This document shows, in pieces, positions 1-8,610 of a DNA stretch of 64,000 bases. How positions within the stretch are numbered: the first letter of the stretch is position 1; every line of letters starts with the position of its first letter. The notes beneath the pieces were generated by a model. That model saw only the letters and a program-made list of their open reading frames with translations, ran no database searches and had not been told where the DNA came from. A program made the translations under genes and the position numbers. This DNA comes from Paenibacillus sp. J5C2022 (GTDB lineage: Bacteria; Bacillota; Bacilli; Paenibacillales; Paenibacillaceae), in assembly GCF_025567625.1 (NCBI RefSeq), contig NZ_JAOQJC010000001.1, forward strand, positions 186,001-250,000. Reading direction: 5' to 3'.

Positions 1-1
1 G

Positions 2-67
2 CGAGAGTGGGTAATTGCAATGGACAAGCTGAAAATCGATGGGATAAAGCTCATTCTTAACGCTTGA
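2..67 (+). CDS. 3' end of a coding sequence entering from the left
   Basis: An open frame runs from the window edge to a TGA at 65-67 and encodes about 21 residues ending in ...KLILNA. It is followed 36 bases later by a clear intrinsic terminator, which supports a real gene end here. Too little is present to name a family. The other frames also stay open only briefly, so the frame choice rests on the terminator spacing and protein-like composition. Confidence 0.4.
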   Translation, partial: REWVIAMDKLKIDGIKLILNA

Positions 68-102
68 TGACAGAGCATCAGATTCATCTGTTTATCAGAC
101 TG

Positions 103-139
103 GAAGCCGTGAACGCACTGTAACTGCACGGCTTCTTTT
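103..139 (+). terminator. intrinsic terminator
   Basis: A perfect 9-bp inverted repeat (GAAGCCGTG, 103-111; CACGGCTTC, 127-135) is followed by TTTTC. It closes the gene entering from the left. Confidence 0.8.
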
Positions 140-251
140 CTGTGCTTGCCAGAACTGCATTCCAATAATCGGGTGAAGATCACATGTCCATAAAGTGAAA
201 CGAAAGATGGCCATTATCGTAATTGTAGAAGCAGTAAGAGGAGGAGATAGA

Positions 252-698
252 ATGAGCAGGACAAGATTAGGATTGATGCTCATGCTCGCCGCGGCTTTGA
301 TCGCGGCATCCGGCTGCGGAATCTTCGAGCAAGTGGGCAGCACCGTGAATTTCGCTTCGGAGACGACGGCCTATATGAATGAGCTGACCGAATTCGGCCA
401 GAGTATGAATGAGAAGGCGCAGCAGGCAATGACGGACTTGGAGGCCAAGGCCGACCTGAAGCAGCAGATTGCAGACTTGAAAAAGCAGATTGCCAATTAT
501 GAAGGAATTCAAGTTCCCGAATACGCTCAGGAGCTGTATCAGTCAATCGTACAGCATAACGAGACGCTGAAGCAGGGGCTGGATTCCGCATTGACCAATA
601 TCGAACAAGGGAAGGACATATTCGCTTCAACGGGGATACCGGATGTGATTAACCGGGTTAATGAACTGCTGGGTCAAATCAATAGTCTTGCTCCTTAA
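252..698 (+). CDS. small lipoprotein, DUF6376-like
   Basis: 148 residues. Residues 1-22 form a lipoprotein signal (basic start, hydrophobic run, lipobox ASGC), so the mature protein should be anchored on the outer face of the membrane. The rest is strongly helical and rich in Gln, Glu, Lys and Ala, with coiled-coil character around residues 60-85 (repeated KQQIADLKKQI-type heptads). Length and layout resemble the Bacillales DUF6376 lipoproteins, whose function is unknown to me. The start is taken at 252 because AGGAGGAG lies just upstream; an upstream in-frame ATG at 195 lacks a comparable site and would spoil the signal peptide. Flanked by terminators on both sides, so it is a single-gene unit. 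Confidence 0.85.
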   Translation: MSRTRLGLMLMLAAALIAASGCGIFEQVGSTVNFASETTAYMNELTEFGQSMNEKAQQAMTDLEAKADLKQQIADLKKQIANYEGIQVPEYAQELYQSIVQHNETLKQGLDSALTNIEQGKDIFASTGIPDVINRVNELLGQINSLAP

Positions 699-710
699 TG
701 CATGTTCATC

Positions 711-746
711 AGGGCACTCGTTTCAATTGAAGCGAGTGCCCTTAAT
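711..746 (+). terminator. intrinsic terminator
   Basis: AGGGCACTCG (711-720) and CGAGTGCCCT (733-742) form a perfect 10-bp stem, and the loop is itself near-palindromic (TTCAATTGAA). The T-run is short (TTAAT). Confidence 0.7.
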
Positions 747-829
747 ATGAGATGATAAAGGTACGACAAGATGATATACTGTGATTGTACGATGATAGAA
801 TGACATGATTTGGGAGAGTGGATAGAGGG

Positions 830-2125
830 ATGGATCTGCAATCGGATTATAACAGCTGTAATTCAGAGCAACTGCGGGCACGGTATGCCTTATTGAAGGA
901 GAGATATGATGCCTTCAAGCGGGAAGGCTTGAAGCTGGATATGTCGAGAGGCAAACCGTGCAAAGAGCAATTGGAGCTGTCCATGGACATGCTTCGCGCA
1001 ACGGACGCCGATGATTTCATTGGCGGAACGGATTATCGCAATTACGGCGGCATAGACGGTATCCCGGCAGCCAAGAAGCTGTTCGCAGACATCTTGGAAG
1101 CGAGCGACGAGGAAGTCATCATAGGCGGCAATTCCAGCTTGAATATGATGTACGACACTATTGTCAGAGCTTTAATTAACGGGGTTAATAATAAAGGTGG
1201 CGAAGGAACTCCGTGGAGCAATCTGCCGAGCGTGAAATTTATATGTCCCAGTCCGGGATACGATCGCCACTTCGCAATCTGTGAGCATCTCAACATCGAA
1301 ATGATAACCGTGGAGATGCTGGAGAGCGGACCGGACATGGACGCGATCGAGCGGCTGGTGCGTGAGGACGATACGATTAAGGGCATATGGTGCGTGCCGA
1401 AATACAGCAATCCGGAGGGAACGACTTACTCCGACGACACGGTAGACCGCTTGGCCGCCTTGGAGACGAAGGCAGAGGACTTCCGCATATTCTGGGACAA
1501 TGCCTACGCAGTGCATCATCTGAGCGATCAACATGACAAGCTGAAGAATATATTGGAGGCTTGCAAAGCGGCCGGCCATCCCGACCGTGTATACCTGTTC
1601 GCTTCAACGTCCAAAATTACGTTCCCCGGCGCTGGTGTAGCGGCTATGGCGACGAGCAAGGCGAATGCGGATCTTATTCGCAAGCAGCTGTCATTCCAGA
1701 CGATCGGCCCGGACAAAATGAATCAGCAGCGGCATGCCCGCTTCCTGGGCGACATGGCACAACTGGAGCGTCATATGGCTCGGCATGCGGCATTGATAGC
1801 CCCCAAGTTCTCCTTAGTGCTGGATAGGCTGGAGAGCGAGCTTGGGGGCAGGGGTATCGCGTCCTGGAACAAGCCGAGCGGCGGCTATTTCATTAGCTTG
1901 AATACGATGGACGGCTGTGCCAGGGAGGTTGTGCGATTGGCGTCGGAATGCGGCGTTACACTTACAGGTGCGGGCGCTACCTTCCCGTACGGAAGAGATC
2001 CGAGAGACCGCAACATCCGGATTGCTCCTACATTCCCGTCGCTGGCTGAGCTGGACAAGGCGATTGACATCTTATGCATTTGCGTCGGTATGACAAGTAT
2101 AGATCGTATATTGGCTAACCGGTAA
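830..2125 (+). CDS. class I (subfamily Ic-like) PLP aminotransferase
   Basis: 431 residues. The sequence matches the aspartate-aminotransferase-type group often called Aminotran_MocR / subclass Ic: the early LDMSRGKP block, YGGIDGIPAAKKLF, the VPKYSNPEGTTYSDD core, and the FASTSKITFPGAG block that carries the PLP-binding lysine. It probably transfers amino groups between amino and keto acids in the cytoplasm; the substrate cannot be read from sequence. Start: ATG at 830 behind GGGAGAG; an in-frame GTG at 818 is an alternative. The MFS gene begins 9 bases after its stop, so the pair is probably one transcript. Confidence 0.85.
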   Translation: MDLQSDYNSCNSEQLRARYALLKERYDAFKREGLKLDMSRGKPCKEQLELSMDMLRATDADDFIGGTDYRNYGGIDGIPAAKKLFADILEASDEEVIIGGNSSLNMMYDTIVRALINGVNNKGGEGTPWSNLPSVKFICPSPGYDRHFAICEHLNIEMITVEMLESGPDMDAIERLVREDDTIKGIWCVPKYSNPEGTTYSDDTVDRLAALETKAEDFRIFWDNAYAVHHLSDQHDKLKNILEACKAAGHPDRVYLFASTSKITFPGAGVAAMATSKANADLIRKQLSFQTIGPDKMNQQRHARFLGDMAQLERHMARHAALIAPKFSLVLDRLESELGGRGIASWNKPSGGYFISLNTMDGCAREVVRLASECGVTLTGAGATFPYGRDPRDRNIRIAPTFPSLAELDKAIDILCICVGMTSIDRILANR

Positions 2126-2134
2126 ACTGGGAGC

Positions 2135-3313
2135 GTGCACCAGTTGACATCTCAGACATCGACATCAGCGTTCCGGCAACGATTTATTTTATTATTGCTG
2201 GTCATCATCGTCGCAGGCATGAGTCAGGGATTGCTTCTGCCACTGCTTTCGATCTTGCTTGAACAGGCAGGAGTACCGCCCGAGCAGAACGGGATGAACT
2301 CTGCGGCCATGTATATCGGCATCTTCGGCACCATGTTATTCATCGAGAAGCCGGTCCGCCGATTCGGCTACAAGCCGGTTATTCTGGCAGGCATTGCGTT
2401 GATTACAACTGCATGCCTGCTATTTCCTGCGACAAGCTCGCTCTCGGTGTGGTTTCTGCTGCGATTGTTAGTGGGAGTAGGGGACAGTGCGCTGCACTAT
2501 TCCACGCAGTTGTGGATTGTAAGCTCCAGTCCCGCCGAACGCAGAGGCAGGTATATTTCATTGTACGGCATGTCCTACGGGCTGGGCTTCAGCCTGGGTC
2601 CGCTGGGCATTAATTTGCTGACGTTCGGGGATCACGTTCCATTTTATGTTTCCAGCGCATTCTACTTGAGCGTGATGCTGCTTATGCTTCGCGTGCGCAA
2701 TGAACGGCCGCCTGCGTATAAGAGGGAGGCGGGGGAGAGGAACCGCTTCAGGGCCGCTTACCGATTAGCGTGGTTCGCGCTTATTCCCAGCTTCCTCTAT
2801 GGACTTATGGAGGCGTCGATGAACAGCAGCTTCCCCTTGTACGGGATGCGCATTCAGCTGGAAGAGCATGTAATTTCCTTGCTGCTGTTATCCTTCGGCA
2901 TAGGAGGACTTCTCCTGCAGCTTCCGCTCGGCATATGGAGCGACCGCATCGGCCGCAAGCCGATCTTAATCGGCTGCGGTATCGTAGGGGCATCGGCCTT
3001 TCTCGCCGTTCCGCTCGCGGGAGACCATGTGCTGACCCTCATTGTGCTATTTATGATGGCCGGCGGCGTGGTAGGCTCGTTTTACTCGCTTGGACTCGCC
3101 TATGCGGCGGATATTATGCCCGTACCGATTCTGCCCGTTGTCAATGTCATCGCCTCGATTCATTTCAGCATCGGCAGCATGACGGGGCCAACGCTGGGCG
3201 GTTACGGCATTCAATATGTCAGCGAGCATAGTATTTTCCTCTTTTTGGGGGGCGCTTTTCTCTTGTTCGGTCTGCTCGGATTTCTATTTCGGCCGAAGAA
3301 GCTTCCATTCTAG
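2135..3313 (+). CDS. MFS transporter
   Basis: 392 residues with about 12 hydrophobic segments. The MFS signature between helices 2 and 3 is degenerate (KPVRRFGYKPV), but the second-half copy is clear (GIWSDRIGRKPIL), as expected for a 12-helix drug/metabolite exporter of the inner membrane. Substrate is unknown. Start: GTG at 2135 sits almost on the GGGAG ribosome site; TTG at 2144 has better spacing and is an equally possible start. It follows the aminotransferase by 9 bases. The stop codon lies inside the loop of the terminator hairpin. Confidence 0.85.
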   Translation: MHQLTSQTSTSAFRQRFILLLLVIIVAGMSQGLLLPLLSILLEQAGVPPEQNGMNSAAMYIGIFGTMLFIEKPVRRFGYKPVILAGIALITTACLLFPATSSLSVWFLLRLLVGVGDSALHYSTQLWIVSSSPAERRGRYISLYGMSYGLGFSLGPLGINLLTFGDHVPFYVSSAFYLSVMLLMLRVRNERPPAYKREAGERNRFRAAYRLAWFALIPSFLYGLMEASMNSSFPLYGMRIQLEEHVISLLLLSFGIGGLLLQLPLGIWSDRIGRKPILIGCGIVGASAFLAVPLAGDHVLTLIVLFMMAGGVVGSFYSLGLAYAADIMPVPILPVVNVIASIHFSIGSMTGPTLGGYGIQYVSEHSIFLFLGGAFLLFGLLGFLFRPKKLPF

Positions 3314-3330
3314 CGAATGGAAGCTTTTTT
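3299..3330 (+). terminator. intrinsic terminator overlapping the MFS stop codon
   Basis: A 12-bp stem, AAGCTTCCATTC (3299-3310) with GAATGGAAGCTT (3315-3326), then T6. The TAG stop (3311-3313) is in the 4-base loop. Confidence 0.9.
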
Positions 3331-3345
3331 GCTTGGAATATGGCA

Positions 3346-3374
3346 TTGCCCGGTAGTGAATGGTAGAATACAAT
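3346..3374 (+). promoter_or_regulatory. sigma-A-type promoter of the signalling cluster
   Basis: TTGCCC (3346-3351), a 17-base spacer, and TACAAT (3369-3374). It lies 67 bases upstream of the proposed CTG start of the next gene. Confidence 0.55.
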
Positions 3375-3440
3375 AGGAAATAGTGCATTTTTTGTCGACA
3401 CTTCTCGATAATTGTCGGGCATTGCAAGGAGGGGACCCTA

Positions 3441-5057
3441 CTGAATAAGTATAAAGACTTGTTCTTTCATAATATACGCAATCAGCTGGATTTATGGTTT
3501 AATGAGCCTGCAGGAATTCCGCATGAAGAGGTCGCGTTCTTCTTGCATTCCTTGAAGGGCACTTCGGGTACGATTGGCCTGCATGAGCTTCATGCTAGAG
3601 TGACTGCGCTGCATGACGCCTTTCTTGATATGGAGCCTCGACAATGGTCGACAAAGCAATTAAAGCAATTCCTAGTGGATTTAATTGCGGAGACCAATCA
3701 GGCTTCAGAGTCTGATCCCGATGCCCAATCCACGTCTGCAGCCGTTGACGATAGAATGGATAAGCCGCTAGCGCTTATTTTGGACGACGATGTCGCTCTA
3801 TTAACCTATTTGAAAGATGAGCTGGAGGGAGCTGGCTGGTCGGTAGTGGCAACGGCTTCGCCGTATAAAGTCATTGAGTATTTCCACGCCATGCCGCCTG
3901 ACAGTCTCATTCTGGATCTGCATTTCTCCGATTCCGATGGCTTTCAGGTGATCGAGACGTTAAGTGAGAAGCTGAAACGACAATATGTTCCGACGATGAT
4001 GATCAGCCATGATACGTCCAGGCAAGCGAAGCTGAAGGCTTACCGAATGGGGATTGACGACATGCTGGTTAAGCCGATCGATATGGAAGAAATGCTTGCC
4101 AGACTGGATCGGCAGCTCAGAAATAAGCGGCGTCTGGAGCAGCTGCTGTTCATTGATGAATTGACCGGGGCGTATAACCGGAAATATATGCATGATCTGT
4201 TCAACAAGCTGTTCACTGAAATGAAAAGGACCGGGGAGGTATTCTCCCTGGCAGTGCTTGATCTGGACCACTTCAAATCGGTGAACGATACATACGGACA
4301 TCTGATTGGCGACGAGGTGCTAAGAGGCTTCGTATCGTACCTGAAGACCAAGCTTCGAAGCACGGACAGCATCATCAGGTACGGTGGAGAAGAATTCGTA
4401 ATTGTTATGCCGCGATTGGAGGTCGGGCATGCGAAGCAGCTGCTTACGGAATTCATTGAAGGCTTCTCCAAGGTGGACTTCCGTTCTCAAGATACGGTCT
4501 TCCATTGCAGCTTCTCGGGTGGCGTTACGCTTGTAGATGACCCCGGAAACAGCTCGCATGCCTGGATCGAAGCAGCGGATGCCGCTTTGTATCAGGCGAA
4601 GGCGGCAGGAAGAAGACGAATTGTGGCAACAACCGACAGCAACAGCTTCGAGCCGGTGAAGCGGAAGCTTCATATTGTCATTGTAGATGACGATCATATG
4701 ATTCGTAAGCTGTTGTCGGATGAGCTTGGGGAGGATTTTCACGATCGACTGGAACCGGTTCTGCATGCGTTCAGCAGCGGTGAACAGTTTTTCCGAGAGA
4801 TGGACTTGAGCGACTCGGCCCCCTATCTCGTTATTCTGGACGTGATGATGCCTCAGATGGACGGCTTCTCCGTATTGCGCCGGATCAGAAACTTGCCGAA
4901 TGAGGAGAAATTCACCGTCGTCATGCTGACAGGACGGAAATCGGAGCAGGACACCGTTCAGGCGCTGCAATTGGGCGCTGACGATTATGTGACGAAGCCG
5001 TTCCGCATCGGAGAACTCAAGGCTAGATTGAAGAGATTGGTGAATAGAGTGCATTAA
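3441..5057 (+). CDS. HPT-REC-GGDEF-REC signalling protein (diguanylate cyclase)
   Basis: About 538 residues. Domain order: HPT phosphotransfer domain (residues ~1-85, HSLKGTSG with the phospho-His near 36); receiver 1 (~105-220, LDDDVALL acid pocket, LILDLHFSD phospho-Asp); GGDEF (~230-400, RYGGEEF active loop, with RSTD upstream matching the RxxD inhibitory site); receiver 2 (~410-530, IVDDDHMIR, ILDVMMPQMDG, KPF). It should make c-di-GMP under phosphorelay control and be product-inhibited. The start is unusual: AAGGAGGGG (3426-3434) sits six bases before CTG at 3441, whereas the first conventional start, TTG 3459, is 24 bases away. First gene of a three-gene unit with the response regulator and hybrid kinase. 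Confidence 0.88.
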   Translation: MNKYKDLFFHNIRNQLDLWFNEPAGIPHEEVAFFLHSLKGTSGTIGLHELHARVTALHDAFLDMEPRQWSTKQLKQFLVDLIAETNQASESDPDAQSTSAAVDDRMDKPLALILDDDVALLTYLKDELEGAGWSVVATASPYKVIEYFHAMPPDSLILDLHFSDSDGFQVIETLSEKLKRQYVPTMMISHDTSRQAKLKAYRMGIDDMLVKPIDMEEMLARLDRQLRNKRRLEQLLFIDELTGAYNRKYMHDLFNKLFTEMKRTGEVFSLAVLDLDHFKSVNDTYGHLIGDEVLRGFVSYLKTKLRSTDSIIRYGGEEFVIVMPRLEVGHAKQLLTEFIEGFSKVDFRSQDTVFHCSFSGGVTLVDDPGNSSHAWIEAADAALYQAKAAGRRRIVATTDSNSFEPVKRKLHIVIVDDDHMIRKLLSDELGEDFHDRLEPVLHAFSSGEQFFREMDLSDSAPYLVILDVMMPQMDGFSVLRRIRNLPNEEKFTVVMLTGRKSEQDTVQALQLGADDYVTKPFRIGELKARLKRLVNRVH

Positions 5058-5083
5058 CAGACGGATAGGGGAGGGAAGAAACA

Positions 5084-5449
5084 ATGAGCAGAATATTGGT
5101 AGCCGAAGATGAGGCGGTGCTGCGCATGCTGATTACAGATTCGTTAGAAGACGAAGGATATGAAATTGACAGCGCCGTCGACGGCAGGGAAGCGTTCGAT
5201 ATGATGGAAGCCGGGCAATACGATCTTCTAATCGTCGACCATATGATGCCGCGGATGACGGGCTTGGAGCTAATTAATGCCGTTAAAGATTTGCCGGGCC
5301 GGGAGCAGCTGCAAATTATGATGCTGTCAGCGAAGAGCCAGGTTACGGACCGAGAGAAAGCGATGGCGGCTGGAGCCGACGTGTTCCTGTCGAAGCCGTT
5401 CAGTCCGATTGAACTTGTGCGCATCGTGGGCGAGATGCTGCATGAATAA
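5084..5449 (+). CDS. single-domain response regulator (CheY-like)
   Basis: 121 residues, a lone receiver domain. Acid pocket ED at 8-9, phospho-acceptor D52 (LLIVDHMMPRMTG), the conserved Ser in MLSAKS, and the SKPFSP lysine. No output domain, so it presumably shuttles phosphate between the hybrid kinase downstream and the HPT/receiver protein upstream; that partner choice is inference from adjacency. The ribosome site GGGGAGGGAAG is strong. Its last 8 bases overlap the start of the kinase gene, implying translational coupling. Confidence 0.9.
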   Translation: MSRILVAEDEAVLRMLITDSLEDEGYEIDSAVDGREAFDMMEAGQYDLLIVDHMMPRMTGLELINAVKDLPGREQLQIMMLSAKSQVTDREKAMAAGADVFLSKPFSPIELVRIVGEMLHE

Positions 5450-8327
5450 ACTAATGGGTTATTTGCGAAAGAGTATTACACGTCGGTTCGTTGCCATGAT
5501 GCTCCTGGCTCTATTCCTCATTCTGGCGGGAGCGGGAACGGTATTATGGCGCGCGTACGATACGCTGACATCTTATCAGAACACCCAGAAGGAACTAAGC
5601 GAGAAAGAAGCGATCATCTCCGACATTGCCGAGCACACTTCACAAGTGTTCTTCCGGGCAAGAGGGTATTATGCCTTCTTGAACGAGATGGAATACGATA
5701 AAGTATACGAGGAATACGAGCTGTTGAAGGTCGCCTTGGATACATTCAGGAATATGCCGCATAATGACTTGGAAGACAAGCTGATAGAAGACATCGACAA
5801 GTTCATGGACGACTTCATCCAGGATGTATTCCCGAAAGCATCGAGCTTAGTGCAGAACGATCGGTATGCCGAGCTTCGCGCATTATCGTCCAGCGGCATT
5901 AACGATGCGGTCAATTCGCTTGTCCGTTATGCGGATCAATTCGCCCGGGATAATGAAGTGTATCTGGAACGAAAAAATGAAGAGATGGTCCACGATATAT
6001 TCAAGGAAGGATTACTCTTCGCGACATACGTACTAGGCATATTGCTTCTCTCGGTATGGATAGCGACCCGGACGGCGATGGATATTGGGAAGCCGCTAGG
6101 GGGATTGACGAAGGAAGCCGAGAATTTCGCTCTGGGCAAGCCTGTTCATCTGGCCTACACAGATAGAGTGGACGAGATCGGCAAGCTGTCCCAGTCACTG
6201 GATCAAATGATGGTGCAGATTACGGCGAAGGAATCGGAATTAATGGCCCAGAATGAAGAGCTGATTGCGCAGCAGGATGAATTGCAGATGCAGCAAGAAA
6301 CGCTTCAGGAAGCGCTTGGGAAGATGGCTGCCAATGAGGTGTATCTGGAGAAGCGAAATCAGCTTATTCAATCGCTGTCCAACACGACGGATAAAGGGCC
6401 TTTGCTTGAAAGCGTCATCCGCCATACGGTAGAGCTGTCCGATGCAGACAAGGGCATGATTCTGCTTATGAATGAAGAGCAAGATCATGCATCGTTCGGC
6501 GTGTCCGACAGCGGGGTGAGCCAATTGCTGGAGTCGTTCCGCGGCGGGCTCATCTTGCGAATGAAGGAAACGAAGGAGCCTTATATCTTGAAGAGAGAGG
6601 CGGCTTCGGAGGAGAAGGGATTCAACACTGAGCAACTGTATACATACGATGTGTACGTCCCTGTCCTTGATGCTTCCGAAGAAGTGGCGGCCTATATGGT
6701 CTTGTCCAGAATCGGCCGTGAAGTATCCTCACAGGAGCTGGCGGAGCTGAAAGGGATGGCTACTCAGCTGTCGCTGTCGCTGGACAGGCTTGCCATGTTC
6801 GAAGAGAAGGAACGTCAGCGGCAGATGACGCGGGATATGCTGAATACGATTCAGGAAGGCGTGCAACTGCTTAATCTCGAAGGGCGGACACTGCAAGTCA
6901 ACAATATGCTGTTTGAGATGATGGGCTATTCAACCTACGAGGAGATGTCCGGCTTGTCGTTGGATCAGTTTCTGGACAGACTGATAGGAAGAGTGGAAGC
7001 GGGAGATCAGCTTGAAAGCTTTGTCCGCAATACCGTCAACAATGCCACGATGGATACCAAGAGCTTCATATACACTATGACTGAGCCGTACACGAGACAT
7101 ATTCTCGTCTATTACGAGCCGCTGTTCCGCAAGGAGGAGAGAATCGGGACGCTCCTTGTCCATCGGGACATTACAAGAGAGCATGAAGTCGATCAGATCA
7201 AGTCGGAATTCGTCAGTACGGTCAGCCATGAACTGCGCACGCCGCTTGCCAGCGTGCTAGGCTTCACCGAGCTGCTGCTCAGCAAGGAACTGAAGCCGGA
7301 GCGGCAACGGAAGTATCTGTCGACGATTCATCAGGAGGCGAAACGGCTGACGACGCTGATCAACGACTTCCTGGATCTGCAGAGAATGGAGTCGGGCAGA
7401 CAATCTTATCACTTCGTGACGATCGATGCGGCAAGCCTGCTGAAGGAAACGCTGGACGTCTATCGGACAGAGTTCATTCATCATGAGGTTGTCATGAACG
7501 GAAGCGGGGAGCGATTATCCGTTATTGGCGACCATGACAAACTGAAGCAGGTGCTGATCAATCTGCTTAGCAACGCCGTGAAGTATTCGCCGGGCGGAGG
7601 GAAGATTGTGATCTCCCTGAAGCGGGAGCGGCAGTCACTGCTTCTGTCCATCTCCGATGAAGGTCTCGGCATTCCGGAGGAAGCATTGCCCAGGCTGTTC
7701 ACGAAGTTCTACCGGGTGGATAATTCCGATCGCAGAGAGATTGGCGGCACCGGACTTGGCCTTGCCATCGTGAAAGAAATTGTCACCGTTCATAATGGCG
7801 AAGTGTTCGTGAATTCGACCTTTGGACAAGGCAGCACATTCACGATTCGACTTCCGTTGTCCGAAGCGCCTGTGCCCGAAATGCGGGAGCCAGAGCGAAT
7901 GGGCGTCCAGGAAAAGTTCCATGACGGGATGAAGATGTGCGGCAATATATACATTATCGAAGACGACACGAATATTTCCGCGTTGATGAGAGATGAGCTG
8001 CAGGAGAGAGGATTCAACGTATATTTATACAGCAATAGCGAGGAAGCCATGCGCGCTATGCGCGCTTTCCGCCCGGATCTGGTCATCATCGATCTTATTC
8101 TTAGTGATGGCGATGACGGCTGGGGCGTCATTAGCAGCATGCGCGCGGAAGACTCCTTGAATAACGTTCCTATTCTTATCTCCAGCGCATACGAGGAGAA
8201 GAAGCGGGCTCAGGAGCTTGGCATCAGTGGTTATCTGATCAAGCCATTCCATCCCAATACGTTGTCCAAAATGGTGATGGATGTGTTGACTGCGGGTTCG
8301 GGCAATGATGATAACACAAGAGTATAG
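5442..8327 (+). CDS. hybrid sensor histidine kinase (TM-TM-HAMP-GAF-PAS-HisKA-HATPase-REC)
   Basis: 961 residues. TM1 ~16-37, an extracytoplasmic helical sensor ~38-188, TM2 ~190-211, HAMP plus a Gln-rich coiled coil (~212-300), GAF-like domain (~310-450), PAS (~460-580), HisKA with the H-box SHELRTPLASVLGF (phospho-His about 596), HATPase with N, G1 and G2 boxes (LINLLSNAVKYS, DEGLGIPEE, GGTGLGLAI), and a C-terminal receiver (~830-945; IIEDD, VIIDLILSDGD, KPF). The ligand is unknown. The start at 5442 overlaps the response regulator's stop; no good separate ribosome site is seen, consistent with coupling. With its neighbours it forms a phosphorelay likely ending in the GGDEF protein. Confidence 0.9.
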   Translation: MNKLMGYLRKSITRRFVAMMLLALFLILAGAGTVLWRAYDTLTSYQNTQKELSEKEAIISDIAEHTSQVFFRARGYYAFLNEMEYDKVYEEYELLKVALDTFRNMPHNDLEDKLIEDIDKFMDDFIQDVFPKASSLVQNDRYAELRALSSSGINDAVNSLVRYADQFARDNEVYLERKNEEMVHDIFKEGLLFATYVLGILLLSVWIATRTAMDIGKPLGGLTKEAENFALGKPVHLAYTDRVDEIGKLSQSLDQMMVQITAKESELMAQNEELIAQQDELQMQQETLQEALGKMAANEVYLEKRNQLIQSLSNTTDKGPLLESVIRHTVELSDADKGMILLMNEEQDHASFGVSDSGVSQLLESFRGGLILRMKETKEPYILKREAASEEKGFNTEQLYTYDVYVPVLDASEEVAAYMVLSRIGREVSSQELAELKGMATQLSLSLDRLAMFEEKERQRQMTRDMLNTIQEGVQLLNLEGRTLQVNNMLFEMMGYSTYEEMSGLSLDQFLDRLIGRVEAGDQLESFVRNTVNNATMDTKSFIYTMTEPYTRHILVYYEPLFRKEERIGTLLVHRDITREHEVDQIKSEFVSTVSHELRTPLASVLGFTELLLSKELKPERQRKYLSTIHQEAKRLTTLINDFLDLQRMESGRQSYHFVTIDAASLLKETLDVYRTEFIHHEVVMNGSGERLSVIGDHDKLKQVLINLLSNAVKYSPGGGKIVISLKRERQSLLLSISDEGLGIPEEALPRLFTKFYRVDNSDRREIGGTGLGLAIVKEIVTVHNGEVFVNSTFGQGSTFTIRLPLSEAPVPEMREPERMGVQEKFHDGMKMCGNIYIIEDDTNISALMRDELQERGFNVYLYSNSEEAMRAMRAFRPDLVIIDLILSDGDDGWGVISSMRAEDSLNNVPILISSAYEEKKRAQELGISGYLIKPFHPNTLSKMVMDVLTAGSGNDDNTRV

Positions 8328-8336
8328 TATATTGCG

Positions 8337-8396
8337 CATTCCGTGCATAGGATGAATCAAGAGGACAATACTCTTCAACCTATCCTATCCGGAATG
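8337..8396 (+). other. nested inverted repeat after the hybrid kinase gene
   Basis: Three nested arms pair: CATTCCG/CGGAATG (8337-8343, 8390-8396), ATAGGAT/ATCCTAT (8347-8353, 8382-8388) and AAGAG/CTCTT (8359-8363, 8371-8375). There is no T-run, so it is not a normal terminator. It abuts the ribosome site (GGAGTGA, 8396-8402) of the next small gene and could be an mRNA-stabilising or translation-modulating hairpin. Confidence 0.5.
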
Positions 8397-8409
8397 GAGT
8401 GATTGAAGC

Positions 8410-8574
8410 GTGGCCAAGGCGAAGAGAGGAAGGGCGCTGTGGAGGCTGCCCGCAAGAGGCAGAGGTACATGTCCGATCTGTCAAGCGACAAGGATCAAGC
8501 TGCTGTACCCGCTCGTCAAGTCGGACGGAACGAAGCTGACCGTCTGCAAAAGATGCTCGAAGAAAGCAGTGTAG
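8410..8574 (+). CDS. 54-residue zinc-ribbon small protein
   Basis: GTG at 8410 follows GGAGTGA with seven-base spacing and encodes 54 residues, very basic (many Arg/Lys), with two CxxC knuckles: CPIC and, 24 residues later, CKRC. This is the layout of a small zinc ribbon, as in some ribosome-associated or nucleic-acid-binding proteins. A longer overlapping frame from TTG 8403 encodes a low-complexity charged peptide without such structure and is rejected. Placed directly before the promoter of the prolyl-tRNA synthetase leader. I do not recognise a named family; function unknown. Confidence 0.72.
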   Translation: MAKAKRGRALWRLPARGRGTCPICQATRIKLLYPLVKSDGTKLTVCKRCSKKAV

Positions 8575-8581
8575 CGATTCG

Positions 8582-8610
8582 TTGACAACGGACGAAAAAT
8601 CGTGTACATT
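8582..8610 (+). promoter_or_regulatory. promoter of the proS T-box transcript
   Basis: TTGACA (8582-8587), 17-base spacer, TACATT (8605-8610). It starts just after the stop of the small zinc-ribbon gene and reads into the T-box leader. Confidence 0.75.

Noticed and set aside
4320..5084. Open frame of 254 codons opposite the GGDEF/REC gene
   Set aside because: Antisense to intact GGDEF and receiver domains.
8403..8585. 60-codon frame from TTG 8403
   Set aside because: It overlaps the better supported zinc-ribbon frame and encodes only a low-complexity charged peptide.
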